Part shown: piece by piece, positions 45,668 through 56,618 of the stretch
How the letters are laid out: every line of letters starts with the position of its first letter
Position numbering within the stretch: position 1 is the first letter of the stretch
NCBI GenBank assembly: GCA_026874595.1
Contig: CM049315.1
Location: 61,379,389 to 61,443,388, forward strand
Origin: Sipunculus nudus
Taxonomy: Eukaryota > Annelida > Sipuncula > Golfingiida > Sipunculidae
Length of the DNA stretch: 64,000 nucleotides
Reading direction: 5' to 3'
The notes under the pieces: model-generated
Seen by the model: only the letters and a program-made list of their open reading frames with translations
What the model was told of the DNA's origin: nothing
Database searches by the model: none
Position numbers and translations under genes: made by a program

Positions 45668-47507
45668 AATAAATGTAATATATTCACTTTGGACTACTTT
45701 CACATCAATCTACACACTAAACACAGAAGGAATCTAGATTAATATTATCAACTGCATCTTTATCTATCATTAATTTCCTTCATATGATCCCTAATGATTA
45801 GTAATGAATAATATGATTTATTTTTTATCATTAATTAACTGAAAAATACCATAGGTGACTGCATGGTGTTACAGTGGAACCTCTCCTAGTGGGCACCTCT
45901 ATAAAGTGGGCACCTCCATAAAGTGGGCACTTTAGGGCAGTCCCGTTTTTTTCTTCTTTTTATTATGTTAAGCTAATGTGGGCACCTCTATATTCTGTAA
46001 AGTGGGCAGTTTTCCAGAGCTAATGTGGGCACTTCATGGATTTTCGACATTCTATCCATCCATACAAGATTCTTACATCATCAGTAACTGCAAGTTAATT
46101 TCCTGTTACTCATCAACTAACAAATTTCTTTTCTATTAATTTTTCTTTAATTTGTTATTAAAAACCAATAAAAATTTATTAATTTATTGTTTATTGTTAT
46201 GTTGTTTTTCAAAACAACTACTATATAAGTTAGGTTGCACACCTGGATCAACTGTGGCTGGGCATTAGCTGCCTGGCTGCCCCAGTGTATGCCTCGCCTC
46301 AAGTGTGCATAATTTGCTGAAAGGTCAACAAGGTCAACATACAGGTGACTGAAGAGGGGCTGGGAGAGCCTGGCTCTGACATGGTCTCATAAAATCATTA
46401 ATAAAAGCTACAATTTTTGGCCTATTTCTTTCAGCTTTCTAAACTACAAAGATGAAATCCTTATGTGTGCATGATATGAAAATTATATCAACAGTGCTCT
46501 CAGGAAACAAACATGCCATGGTCAAATTTGGCAAAATTTAAGGTACTAATTTTATATTTATACTAAAAACTTATAAAATTTGAACAATTCAGAACTAATT
46601 TTGGGTATTCAATTGAATCTTGATTAAATGATATTATATCCCTGACACAAAATCTCTAGCTTCAGCAATCCTCTTGTTAAGGGAGTAACTATATTTCTTG
46701 ATTTTTTAAAAAGTGCTTTATGTTTGGGCCCATAATTTAAAACAATTGCGCAATTCTGACATCATTTCTGGCATGTGCATAGCAAATGTATAGAAAAATA
46801 TGCTTATTATACATGATTAAAGTCAGATCAGTGGTTTTGATATTAGGCAGTCTTTAAGTGTAACAATGAGTTTTTAATGGAAAAATGAAGTTTTTCATTA
46901 ATATCTCAAAAGGAATTAAGTCCTGGTGACCAAATTCTTGGCATGGTAAGGGATTTTGGAGACATCTAACTATATACCAACTTTTAGGAACTGAGAGCTG
47001 AAGCTGGGGAGCTAAGCTCTAGCAAACTGCATAACACTAGCTTGATGTAAACAATATGTGACATGGTGCTTGAAAACTTTAATAAAATCTACAGTTTTTG
47101 ACCAAATGGTTTCAAATTTTTGGTGTTAACAGATGAAATGCTATCACAAACATGCAGTGAAAATTAAATCCAAAGCAGTTACAGAAAAAAATGTGCCATT
47201 GTCAAAGTTGGGCAAAATTTAGGGTACAAATTTTTTATTTTTGCTAATATCTTAAAAATTTTAAAAGATTTTGATCTAATTTTGGATATACAATTTAATT
47301 TTGATTAATTAAAGTTATTTTACTGGAAAAAAGTTCTTAGCTTTAACATGTTTTGTGTTAAGTGATCAAATATCTTTCCTGATTTTTTTACAAACTGCAT
47401 TATTTACATAGGAACTATATAGAGGAATATTTATGGTAAATATTAGGAAAAACAGATGAGTGGTTTTGATATTAGGCAGTCTGAAGTGTGAAAATAGGTT
47501 TTAAATA
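45668..47507 (-). mobile_element. A-family element (5'-proximal part), interrupted by B at 47,508
   Basis: Collinear with 8,150-9,860 and 37,620-39,330. Its low end is missing at the junction with the B copy. The A sequence resumes at 50,825-51,034 and ends with 'tcagctgagcaaaaaa', where the normal GCTAAAAA has lost the T. It contains a foreign insertion of about 175 bp at 45,872-46,047. Confidence 0.75.
45872..46047. mobile_element. Small insertion with GTGGGCAC repeats
   Basis: The A-family sequence 'gcatggtgtta...cattctaccc' is uninterrupted at 8,322 and 37,808, but here it is split by about 175 bp starting CAGTGGAACCTCTCC. The insert contains six or so 'gtgggca' units. The first bases resemble the terminal CAGTGG...CCTC of pogo/Tigger-like elements, but the right end lacks the matching inverted repeat, so the family is unsure. 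Confidence 0.5.
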
Positions 47508-47678
47508 AACAAGGCCTACAGGCCTAATGCGAACCTGTGTGAAGTTTGGGAGTATGAACGGAGGTTTATTTTTAAAATTTAATATTGATCCTTTAAGTCC
47601 TGCATATCTACCTTAGTCTTTATGATTTCAGCAAAATGGACATTTCAGACCTGCAAGTTTCAGACTAGGACATTTTAA

Positions 47679-48976
47679 AACTAGAATATGGGTAGTCGAC
47701 AAGTGACTATGTGTATCCACAGAAATTAGAGTGGGACAGTTGATGTGAGGCATGGATTAAGTGGCAAGGGGAAAAGAGTGAGGTGTGTTGCATATTAGCA
47801 TGGATGTCTGCAGCGTAAACGTGAATGTAGGTGGTGCCACCTGTCATAAAATCGAGAAAATTGTCCAGGATGTATAAACCTGCAAAATTTCAGTTGGATA
47901 AGTCAAACCACTGCTGAGATATGAGTGATTTTACCCCATGTCAGATGAACAGATGGACGGTGTTCATAAGTGGTTGCAGGTGGCGCCACCAGTTTTGCTT
48001 ATGATGAAGAGCTATGTGAGATCTATGCACAGGCAAAATTTTGGCCCAATCGGTCAAACGGTTCCCCAGATATCAACTTGGATGTCTGCAGAGTAAACCT
48101 GAATGAAGTGGCGCCACCTGTCATAAAATCAAGAGAGCTGTCCAGGATGTATAAACCTGCAAAATTTCAGGTGGATAAGTCAAACCACTTCTAAAATATG
48201 AGTAATTTTATCCTAAGGCAGATGAACAGATGGATGCTGAGCATAAGTGGTTGCAGGTTGCGCCACCAGTTTTGCCAATGATGAAGAGCTATGTGAGATC
48301 TATACACATTCAAAATTTTTGCCCAATCGGTCAAATGGTTCCCGAGATATGAGCTTGGATGTCTGCAGAGTAAACATGACTGTAGGTGGTGCCACCTGTC
48401 ATAAAATCGAGAAAGCTGTCCAGGATATATAAACCTGCAAAATTTCAGGTGGATAAGTCAAACCACTGCTGAGATATGAGTGATTTTATTCCAAGGCAGA
48501 TGAACAGATGGGTGCTGTGCATTAATGGTTGCAGGTGGCGCCACCAGTTTTGCCTATGATGAAGAGCTATGTGATATCTATACACATGCAAAATTTTGGC
48601 ACAATGGGTCAAACGGTTCCCGAGATATGAGCTTGGATGTCTGCAGAGTAAATGTGAATGTATGTGGCGCCACCTGTCATAAAATTGAGAAAGCTGTCCA
48701 GGATGTATAAACCTGCAAAATTTCAGGTGGATAAGTCAAACCACTGCTGAGATATGAGTGATATTATCCCAAGGCAGATGAACAGATGGACGCTGTGTAA
48801 AAATGGTTGCAGGTGGTGCCACCATTTTTAGTGTATGTTATAAAGCTATCAATGGGCTACATTTGTGCAAAATTTTTAGCCTGATCGGTCAAACGGTTCC
48901 TGAGATATGCGGGTTTATGTGTGGAAACAGATGCACAAATGGACCCTGGACAGTGAGGAAAGGTTAGAGGTCAACC
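47679..48976 (-). mobile_element. F-family element with 277 bp tandem array
   Basis: The low end is AACTAGAATATGGGTAGTC with the stem TAGTC/GACTA and 'tgtgtatcc'. The rest is a tandem array. The high-coordinate terminus was not identified; it presumably lies just before the A insertion at 48,977. Confidence 0.58.
47810..48960. repeat. 277-278 bp tandem repeat, four units
   Basis: The landmark 'cagatgaacagatgg' starts at 47,942, 48,219, 48,497 and 48,775 (spacings 277, 278 and 278). Each unit has GGTGGCGCCACC-type palindromes about 150 bp apart. The same array type recurs at 59,860-60,570. Confidence 0.93.
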
Positions 48977-49847
48977 AACAAGTGACCCATGGGTCATGAC
49001 GCTCAGCTGACTGGGAAGAGATTTGCAAAAGGAAATTTTATCATCTGACTGGTAGTATTTAACCATTCAACTGAAGCATCAAACAGATTAACCAACAGGC
49101 TGAGATTGTGTCTGTATTAATATATCTCAAAAATAGAGAAAAAAAGCGTAAACTTAAAAAAATACAGGTGGCTCCACCAGTCTGCAGAAACTAATAAAAA
49201 CACTGAATGGTCAATATCCACGCAAAGAAGCATGGTGGTCTCTGAATTAGTTGTTCAGAATTTGTATCAAATTTTCCATTATTCTGAGGGATACTTTGTA
49301 GTCCTATAGCTTGAAGGATATGGGTAACAGAGACTTAATTTCAGGTTTCCACAGACACTTTTCATGGGCCTCCTTGCATGACAAGAATGAAGATTCTAGG
49401 TCCAGTTGTTACAATTTGTACCCTGTTGACAGATAACCACATCTTTAAAGGTCTCAAAAATAGAGAAAATAATTCGTAAAAATTTGAAAAAAAATAGAGG
49501 TGGCGCACCCAGTCTGCTGTAACTGATGGAACATGTCATGATCAATATGTATGCCAAAAATCATGACCATCAGTGATGTAGTTAATGAGATATTTAAGTT
49601 TTTGTATGAAATTTTTCACTATTCTGGGGGGTACTTTGGGGCCCCATTGCTCGAAGGATATGGGTAACAGAGACCTAATTCCAGGTTTCCAAGGAGATTT
49701 TTCATGGACCTCTCTGGATGTAAAGAAAGAAGATTCCAGGTCCAGCGGTTATGATTTGTGCCTTGTTAACGGACAGACGGCCGGATGGCCGACGGACAAA
49801 GAGTGATCACTATAGCTCAGATGACTTACAGTCAGCTGAGCTAAAAA
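48977..49847 (-). mobile_element. A-family element, short form (0.87 kb)
   Basis: The low end is AACAAGTGACCCATGGGTC with GCTCAGCTGA; the high end is TCAGCTGAGC then TAAAAA, with the 5' hairpin TAGCTCAG...CTGAGCTA. It resembles 16,980-17,336 internally ('ttctggggggtactttggggcc', GACAGACGGCCGGATGGCC). Non-coding. Confidence 0.8.
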
Positions 49848-50824
49848 TGAGGGCGTTGCAGTTCACATGTGACTTGATGATAAACCCGATTCGCTTAAAA
49901 TGCAAACCAAGTCTTTTCAAACAGTTGAAAGATATAGTTCCAATAATCTCGGAATTCTGCATCTAAACATTGTCTAGACGTCTAGACGCTGTGTCAAGAC
50001 GTCAAGACACATTGTCTAGACACCCCCCAGAGCCAGGTCAGTTGCCATGGTGATGTCTGGACCCCACCTGTTTGTACTGAGTGACCTTTTGACTTGGCTT
50101 CTGAAACTCAGTCTGTTTTCAAATACAGAAAGCCTTTTTCAATTAGCTACAATGCTTTTTTAAAACTGTATTTACCCAATCTATTCTTATAAAACTGGCA
50201 GAACCCTACCATAGAATAATTCTTTTAAAGTTTAAACCGATCAGCTTAACAGTTTCATCATAAATCAGTGTATGAGCTAGAAGAGTTTAAAATTACATTT
50301 TCGCTTGTAAAAAACACATCAATGTAGGTGGCGCCACCAATACCTCAAAATCAGATATGACATATGTGACAATCATTGGTATAAAATTTGGTGTTTATAG
50401 CTCTAGCCGTTCCTGAGATTTTAATTTTAGTGTGCTTTTTTGGACAAATGACTAAGTTCAACCTCCTGTAACTTGGCCATAAATCTTCAAACTGGAACCA
50501 TTCGAACAAACTTGGGAGAGATTGTTCCAGGGATCATTTCTGTGAAATATAGGTCAATTTTGCTGGACAGTTTCGTCGGAGAAGATTTTTAAAGCTTTTT
50601 TAGCTTTTTCCCTATAAAATCTAAGCAAATGCAGTAAGAAAAAATATAAACAAAATCCGATATAGTTTTTTGGATGACTGATTATTTGCAAAAACTTTGG
50701 TGATGCTAGCTCCTGCCGTTTTTGAGATAGCTATGGTTAATGTAAAGATGACGCACGACGTACGACCCACAACACACGACATACGACGCCGCACCAACGC
50801 ATAAGCTCACAGGTTCGCTAAAAA

Positions 50825-51034
50825 TTGAGGTGTTTCCTTAATTTCTCAAAGGAACAAAGTCGCAAAGACCCAGTTTTTTGCTTGGTAGGAGATCTTGGGG
50901 ACATCTAACATTATGCCGAATTAGGATTCCTAGGTCCTATGGTTTCAAAACGTGCCAGTTTAACGGACGGACGGACAGCCAACAGACAAAGGACCTAGAC
51001 TATAGCTCAGATGACTTATAGTCAGCTGAGCAAA
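50825..51034 (-). mobile_element. A-family element, 5' end, after B insertion
   Basis: Continuation of 45,668-47,507. It contains 'caaaacgtgccag', GACGGACGGACAG and the terminal hairpin. It ends 26 bp from the donor site of the host exon at 51,061. Confidence 0.75.
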
Positions 51035-51060
51035 AAAAAAGCTGTTACTTAAGGTCTGAC

Positions 51061-51152
51061 CTTGTACCCTGCCAACACATCTGTTTTGTCCTTCTTTGGT
51101 AGTTGATCAATTCTGGCCTGCACAATTTCAAATGCTTCTCTCGCTTCTAGTC
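51061..51152 (-). CDS. Host gene internal exon, 92 bp, charged helix
   Basis: On minus, the acceptor 'ttctccgtag' precedes an open exon reading LEAREAFEIVQARIDQLPKK then DKTDVLAGYK, with the donor 'gtcaga'. It has two leading bases of a split codon and ends in phase 0, which agrees with the phase-0 start of the exon at 15,569. The composition (Glu/Ala/Arg, then Lys/Asp) suggests an amphipathic helix or coiled coil. I do not recognise the family. The donor is immediately downstream of sequence ending an A-family element, so the intron begins almost at once with transposon DNA. Upstream exons were not found in the remaining 13 kb. Confidence 0.75.
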
Positions 51153-51620
51153 CTACGGAGAAGAAATTTAAACTTCTTTTAACACTTTTATCAGCATTAC
51201 TACATATTTCCCCTATAACACACATAGCTGATCGTAAGTCAAGTTGGTATATTTGTACCCATTACATTCCAAATGATGGAGACCTGATTTTCCAGTGACA
51301 TTCCAATGTTAGACAAGCCATTCAAGTCATCTTTGCAAAGCACAATCCTAAGTTGAACCGGGATAAAGCAGAGCACACCAGTGCTACACCTATGCAGTAA
51401 TTTCTGGTACTGGAAATGCTGTAGTATCCTATGTTTAAAGGGCTCCCTTATTTTTAAGCATATATTAAGTCGTAAAAAATCTTGAGATCTAAGTTATCTA
51501 ACATAAAACCATGACCTATACCTTTGCACATGCCAATTCAAAGAAACTTTACATTAGCTTTTGAGTAATACTGCTTATATCTTGTTCAGTAGTGGAGAAG
51601 CTAGGGTAGACAAATGACAC
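51153..51620. other. Intron sequence, no gene seen
   Basis: Unique-looking AT-rich sequence upstream of the exon, on its 5' side. No splice-flanked exon or repeat terminus was recognised. Confidence 0.5.
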
Positions 51621-52709
51621 AACAAGGGACGTGTGGGTCAAGGCACTCAACTGAAATTGATTCTGAGAATACTGGTATAAAATCCTAGTGGTTGTGATGC
51701 CTCTGCTGTTTTATGCACTACATGAAAGATGCAGGAGCCATTCATGATCACAAATTTGTGAAAGGTTCAGTATTTGAACTAAATGATGGTAATATGCATG
51801 TAACTATACCCACCAGAAACTTATAATATATGAGACCCTGTAAATTAGAGTATTGTGGACAAGAGCTAAAGCTGGAAAAATACATCCACAATATTACACA
51901 TTGTGTAAAAATAGGGTAAAAAAAATTCAAAATTTCCATTTTCAAATAACCAAAAAGGGACCCATGGGTCACATCACGTAGCTGAATTTTAGAAAATATT
52001 AGTAACTGCAAAATATTTTTATATCTTTTGGTATTTCATGTATATTATCATTTGAAAAGCTATAAGAAAATGGCCCTGCTAAAATGAAACTCTGTATATT
52101 ATAGAATAATGGACATGAGCTAAAGCATTTAGTGATGCACCAAGGGAAAAAATGGGCCTACGGTAAGTGTTATATAAAAGTAACATTTCATAAATAAATA
52201 ATGTGTGAAGGTAGTTAAGTTTTCAAAAGTTAAATATAAGGCCATATGAGCTAAAGATTGATCCCACAAAGTTTGACCAATAATCCTAATTTTAATACTA
52301 CTTAAACGGTGTTATTCACACCAAGGCCCCGCCAACTTTAAGAGATATGAATGAAATGCTACAAAGTATTTATATCTTATTAAATCTTGTCAGTTTAGCA
52401 CTTACATTAGATCCTAATATTTTATCACATTTGAATATTAGGATTAAATTCCTGAACATTTTTTTCTGTAAAAAATCAAAATTGTCTAAGTCTCATTAAA
52501 AAGAATTTATTTAACATTAAAATTATAAAATTCATCATATTTATTAGTCCTGTGTATTGAAGGGGAGGGTGGGGGGAGGGGTCTCTGTTGTTACTGCTCG
52601 TTGCTGAAAAAAATGTTAATTATAAGATTCATCTAGTTCATAGTCATTCACTACGATTCGGCCTTTTGAAATCAGTTCGGCAAAGTCAAAACAAAAGGCC
52701 TCACTCACA
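51621..52709 (-). mobile_element. Two A-type 3' ends and flanking non-coding DNA
   Basis: An A-like end lies at 51,621 (AACAAGGGACGTGTGGGTC, 'ctcaactga') and another at 51,951 ('aaaaagggacccatgggtc', 'gtagctga'). Neither can be paired with a 5' end. The rest to 52,709 is AT-rich with a G-rich tract at 52,560-52,580. No gene. Confidence 0.5.
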
Positions 52710-52964
52710 CCTCCTGGGGGTCTTCCTGGGCTGTCCTAAAACACAGAACGGACCAGAACACTGAACGCAGTCCAGGGGCCAAATTTTCGGAACAGAACGA
52801 AACCAAGGCATAAAAAGTGTCATAACTTTTAAACGGGTGAATGTTTCATGACATAATTTATAGTAATAAACGTATTTCAACAAATGCGATTTGTTAATTT
52901 TTTATTTTAGCCCCTGTTCCGTGTTCCGTGTTTTATTGCAGCCCCAGAAGACCCCCCAAGAGGG
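52710..52964. mobile_element. MITE-like element, 255 bp, long inverted ends
   Basis: The left end CCTCCTGGGGGTCTTCCTGG followed by 'gctgtcctaaaacacagaac' is matched by the reverse complement of the right end, CCCTCTTGGGGGGTCTTCTG followed by 'gggctgcaataaaacacggaac'. The pairing extends about 45 bp with small indels. The centre is AT-rich with no frame. The superfamily is unknown, and no clear target duplication was seen. Confidence 0.72.
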
Positions 52965-53039
52965 AGAGAAAAAGGCTCCCTGTGGTATTAACTGCAGACA
53001 GCCTGATCAAGCTCAACTCAGTGGAGAGAGGGCTTGCCC

Positions 53040-54098
53040 TAGTGATGAGATTACATAACATTATGCCAACAGCCTGGAGAGCATAGAGAGCTGCACTGAA
53101 TGACCTACAGTGACCAAAGTGGACTGCTGGACAATGTAAGGGAATACAACAAGAGCCTTAAAAAAATTCAATAACTACCTTAATTTTGCAGCTTTTATTT
53201 TCAATTTTCAGATTTTTACAGATTAAATCCTTATGTGTACATGCTGTGAAAATAAATCCATAGCACTTACAGGAAAAAAACGTGCTGTGGGCAAAGTTGG
53301 GCAACATTTAAGGTACCAATTTTGGCTAATATTTTTTAAAATTTTAAAGATTATGATCTATTTTGGGGTGAACAATTTAATTTTAATTAATAAAACTTAT
53401 ATTACTGGAAAAAAGTCCTTAGCTTTAACAAGTTTTGTGTTAAGTGATCAAATATCTTTCCTGATTTTTTATAAAATGCATTATATTTGAGCCCATAACT
53501 TTTTTAAAATTATATAATACAGACCTAATTTCTGGCATGTTCATAGGAACTATACAGAGGGATAATTATGGTATTTATGAGGAAAACAGATGAGTTGTTT
53601 TGATATTAGGCAGTCCTGAAGTGTGAAAATAGGTTTTTAATAAAATATTAATGTTCTTCCTTAATTTCTCAAAGGAACAAAGTCGCAAAGACCCAGTTTT
53701 CGGCTTGGTAGGAGATCTTGGGGACATCTAACATAATGCCGAATTTCGGATTCCTAGGTCTTACAGTTTTAAAATGTGACACATCTACGGACAGATGGAC
53801 AGATGGATGGACAGACGACAGACGACGGACAATGGACAAAGTCTTAAGAGGAAAAGGTACTATAGGCCATGGCTGGTTGACATGATTAGTTTGTTTTGAT
53901 GAGTAAGAAATTGTTGCATACAATATTTCGTGACCAAACTATGCATTTCCTAATGTTAAATTTAAGCATGTGATCGTTTGTGAACATGAGATATATATTA
54001 TTACCATGATCACTGGTTGGCTTTTTTATAAGTTGTTGACAGTTCAGAAGTTAAACATTTGTTTACATGGATCTATTTTTTATGATATATATATTATT
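53040..54098 (-). mobile_element. A-family fragment (5' half, no ends)
   Basis: 53,055-53,840 parallels 20,785-21,565 ('atgccaacagcctggagagcatag' to GACAGACGACGGACAATGGAC). It then jumps to 'gtcttaagaggaaaaggtactataggcc', a block found elsewhere near the other side of A copies (15,795 and 61,715). The 5' terminal hairpin is missing at that junction. Confidence 0.6.
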
Positions 54099-54354
54099 AA
54101 CAAGTGACCCATGGGTCATGATGCTCAGCTGACAAGCATGAGATAATGGCCTAATTTTTACAACTGTTGTCCTATTTAGAAGAAAATGATTTCAAATGTT
54201 GTTAAAATTTGGGGAGGATCAGGAACATTTGTATACATAAAGCTAAATACTTTATGGTTCAGGGGAAAATTGTGATACTAGGCATGACTGAACATTTGCC
54301 ATGACCATGATCTTAATTAAGGTTTGGAAGGTTTTTTTTCAGCTGAGCTAAAAA
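54099..54354 (-). mobile_element. Minimal A-family element, 256 bp
   Basis: Both ends are close together: AACAAGTGACCCATGGGTC with GCTCAGCTGA, and TCAGCTGAGC then TAAAA. This is the shortest copy with both termini in the window and probably arose by internal deletion. Confidence 0.75.
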
Positions 54355-54977
54355 GTACAGATAGCACCTGTAAGTCTTCAGTAACTGACAGAAACAGTCA
54401 TAATCAATAATCTTTTGAACTTTCAGGACACTAGATGAAACCACAATGATTCAAAGAGCCCCATAGTTTGAAGGGTATGGGTCATAGAAACCTAATTTCA
54501 AGTTTCCAAGGAGATTTTTCATAGACCTCCCTAGATGTCACGTAAGAAGATTCTAGGTCAGAATATTACAAATTGTGCATTGTTAACAGACAACAGCATC
54601 TTAGAAGGTCTACAAATAGAGAAAAAAATGTGTAAAAATTCTAAAAAAATCAAAGCGGCACTACCAGTTGACAGGAACTGACAAAACACTCAGTGATCAA
54701 TATGCATGCAAAAAATGGTGATCATGATGCAATGCATAAGTTTTTCAGTTACTGGAACTTTTGTATCAAATTTTCAATTATTCTGGAGGGTACTTTGGAG
54801 CCCAATAGCTTTGAGGATATGGGTAAAAAAGACCTTATTTCCGGTTTCCAAGGAGATTATACAATGGCCCCCCCTAGATGTCAAGCTGGAAGATTCCAAG
54901 TCCACTGATTATGATTTGTTCCCTGTTAACAGGAGACATTGGGGCCACCAGCCTGCAGGAACTGATGAAACACTCCA
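54355..54977. other. Repeat interior related to A elements, no gene
   Basis: 'ggatatgggtaaaaaagaccttatttccggtttccaagg' resembles 17,140-17,190 and 49,660-49,700, so this is A-like interior sequence with no terminus of its own. Confidence 0.5.
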
Positions 54978-54994
54978 CAGGGGTGGACTGGGCC
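54978..54994 (+). repeat. Possible hAT terminal repeat
   Basis: CAGGGGTGGACTGGGCC has the CAGGGGTG-type start common to hAT transposons and lies 1.2 kb upstream of a hAT transposase tail in the same orientation. The matching right end was not found. Confidence 0.35.
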
Positions 54995-55269
54995 ACTCAG
55001 ACACCGGGAAGTTTCCCAATGGGCCAAGGGCTTGAACTTAATGCACATAAATGCGGGCCAGCAATTTGGTCACGCTAAAATCTGAGTGTCCTTTGCAACT
55101 TCATCTGGGCCTCTGTAGGAAAAGGCCAGTTATATAACAGTCATAGACCAAGCTGGGTTTCCTGTAAACAACATTTTTTAATGCTTTGATGGTAATTAGA
55201 GTGTGAAGTCATCATTAGCCCAAGGCCAAATTGAGCTAAAAAGGGCTTCTAGCATATCTTACTAAGGGC

Positions 55270-55800
55270 TTCTTGATTTTTAAAAATGCAAATGCATGTT
55301 TGAACACTTTATACAAGCCCAAGTCACATCACGTCAACGAGCCCCTACCAGTTTTCTGGCAAAAGTGGACTTTTTGGACGAGTTTCGGCTGGACATTGTT
55401 TATTCGGACGATTTTTGTCAGTATTTTAACAGCTCGTTTGGGGAGCTTGTCGCTCTTTGGCGCGAAGTTAACTATCAACGAGGACTCTGCTTGGCAGCAG
55501 CTTGCTGGGGCCTCAGCTTGCATCGCTGGTGGATTTTCTGAAGTCGCTCGTTTTTTAGGTTAAAAAAGTACTTTGTGTCTAGCAGAGCCCGGATGATCCC
55601 AACGATGACCGAGAGGCGCTCGAACATGCATCCAAAGATCAATTTGCAATGCTCGGCTGACATTAAGGCGGACCACTGAAGAGTCTCGGTGGAGTGAAAG
55701 AGCGTTGAACGAGTTCGGAGGAGGTTCCGACGTGCTTCCATCGACGTCATGTCGGGCCCTTTACATTTCAGGTGCCAAAAAGATCTTTGGACTCGGCCAG
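55270..55800. other. Possible decayed coding stretch of a hAT element
   Basis: Local GC and CpG content is higher than the surroundings, and moderately long frames exist on both strands (55,273-55,563 plus; 55,475-55,750 minus). None shows a motif I recognise. The position between a possible hAT end and a hAT dimerisation domain suggests eroded transposase sequence. Confidence 0.35.
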
Positions 55801-56200
55801 GCCTCCATACTTATGTGACCACAATCTATTAAAACCGACCGATCTCCGCTGGCCTTTTTAAAATGGGCTAGAAGCTCGCTGCTCGGCCGATTTTAAAAAT
55901 CTACCGGAGCTTGGCCGTTAAGGTGACTTAGACTTCACTTGCATTATTAAGTTATCATTTTTTTTTGGGGGGGGGGGGGCAAAGAGCGAAAGAATCCGAC
56001 AGGTGTGTGAGTAATTTGATATGTCATAACAGTATTACTATAGGTATCGAATCCAGCTGAGAAAAATAAACTACAATTTAATTGTTATGTTTCGTAGATT
56101 CAAGATGAACAAATTCATTGATAATGCTTGATTTTTCTATTCTACTCAAAAAAGTTTGTTCAATGTTCATTGAAGTCAATTCAATTATTAAATTTTGTCC

Positions 56201-56443
56201 ATGGTCCCTTTAGTTAATTTACAAATACCCACTCTGTCAACAACAAAGGTTGCATGTGAGAGGAATTTCTCAACTCTGAAGTTCATCAAGAACAGATTGA
56301 GGTTCACGCTTTGCTCAGAAAACTTTTATGCATTCATGATGGTGGCAGTTGAGAAGGATATTCTGCAAAATCTGAACGCAGACTCTGTTATTAATGCATT
56401 CCCAAAGAAGAATGCTTTGTTAAAATTAGAATTAAGTGGCTAA
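56201..56443 (+). pseudogene. hAT transposase C-terminal dimerisation domain, fragment
   Basis: The frame reads TLSTTKVACERNFSTLKFIK then NRLRFTLCSENFYAFMM and VEKDIL. This matches the conserved hAT C-terminal pattern (P-x-S/T...A-E/C-E-R-x-F-S-x-L-K-x-I-K...L-R). Only about 80 codons remain, ending at a TAA-like natural stop. The RNase H-like catalytic part was not identified upstream, so this is a remnant. The ATG chosen is simply the first in frame. Related domains occur in host ZMYM1-like genes, but the isolated context favours a transposon relic. Confidence 0.75.
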
Positions 56444-56552
56444 TGAATGCTAAATGCAAGAAGAGGAGAAATCTTTGGCATATCCAGGATTTGAAAATAG
56501 AGGGGGTGCAGCCATAAAGTCAGGAAGGGGGCTTTCCTGCGTCTTTTAGACA

Positions 56553-56618
<66 letters not shown>

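Larger units (their letters stand above)
47508..50824 (-). mobile_element. B-family element nested in A, carrying F and A insertions
   Basis: The low end is AACAAGGCCTACAGGCCT with GCGAACCTGTG; the high end is CACAGGTTCGC then TAAAA. It splits the A sequence 'gttttaaata | ttgaggtgtttccttaatttctc' (intact at 39,325-39,365). Its 5'-proximal part is a variant B type with 'gtctagacgtctagac' repeats, shared with 60,693-61,109. Confidence 0.78.

Noticed and set aside
55475-55750. 91-codon minus-strand frame with protein-like composition
   Set aside because: No motif recognised and no splice context; it lies in probable hAT remains, so not called a gene.
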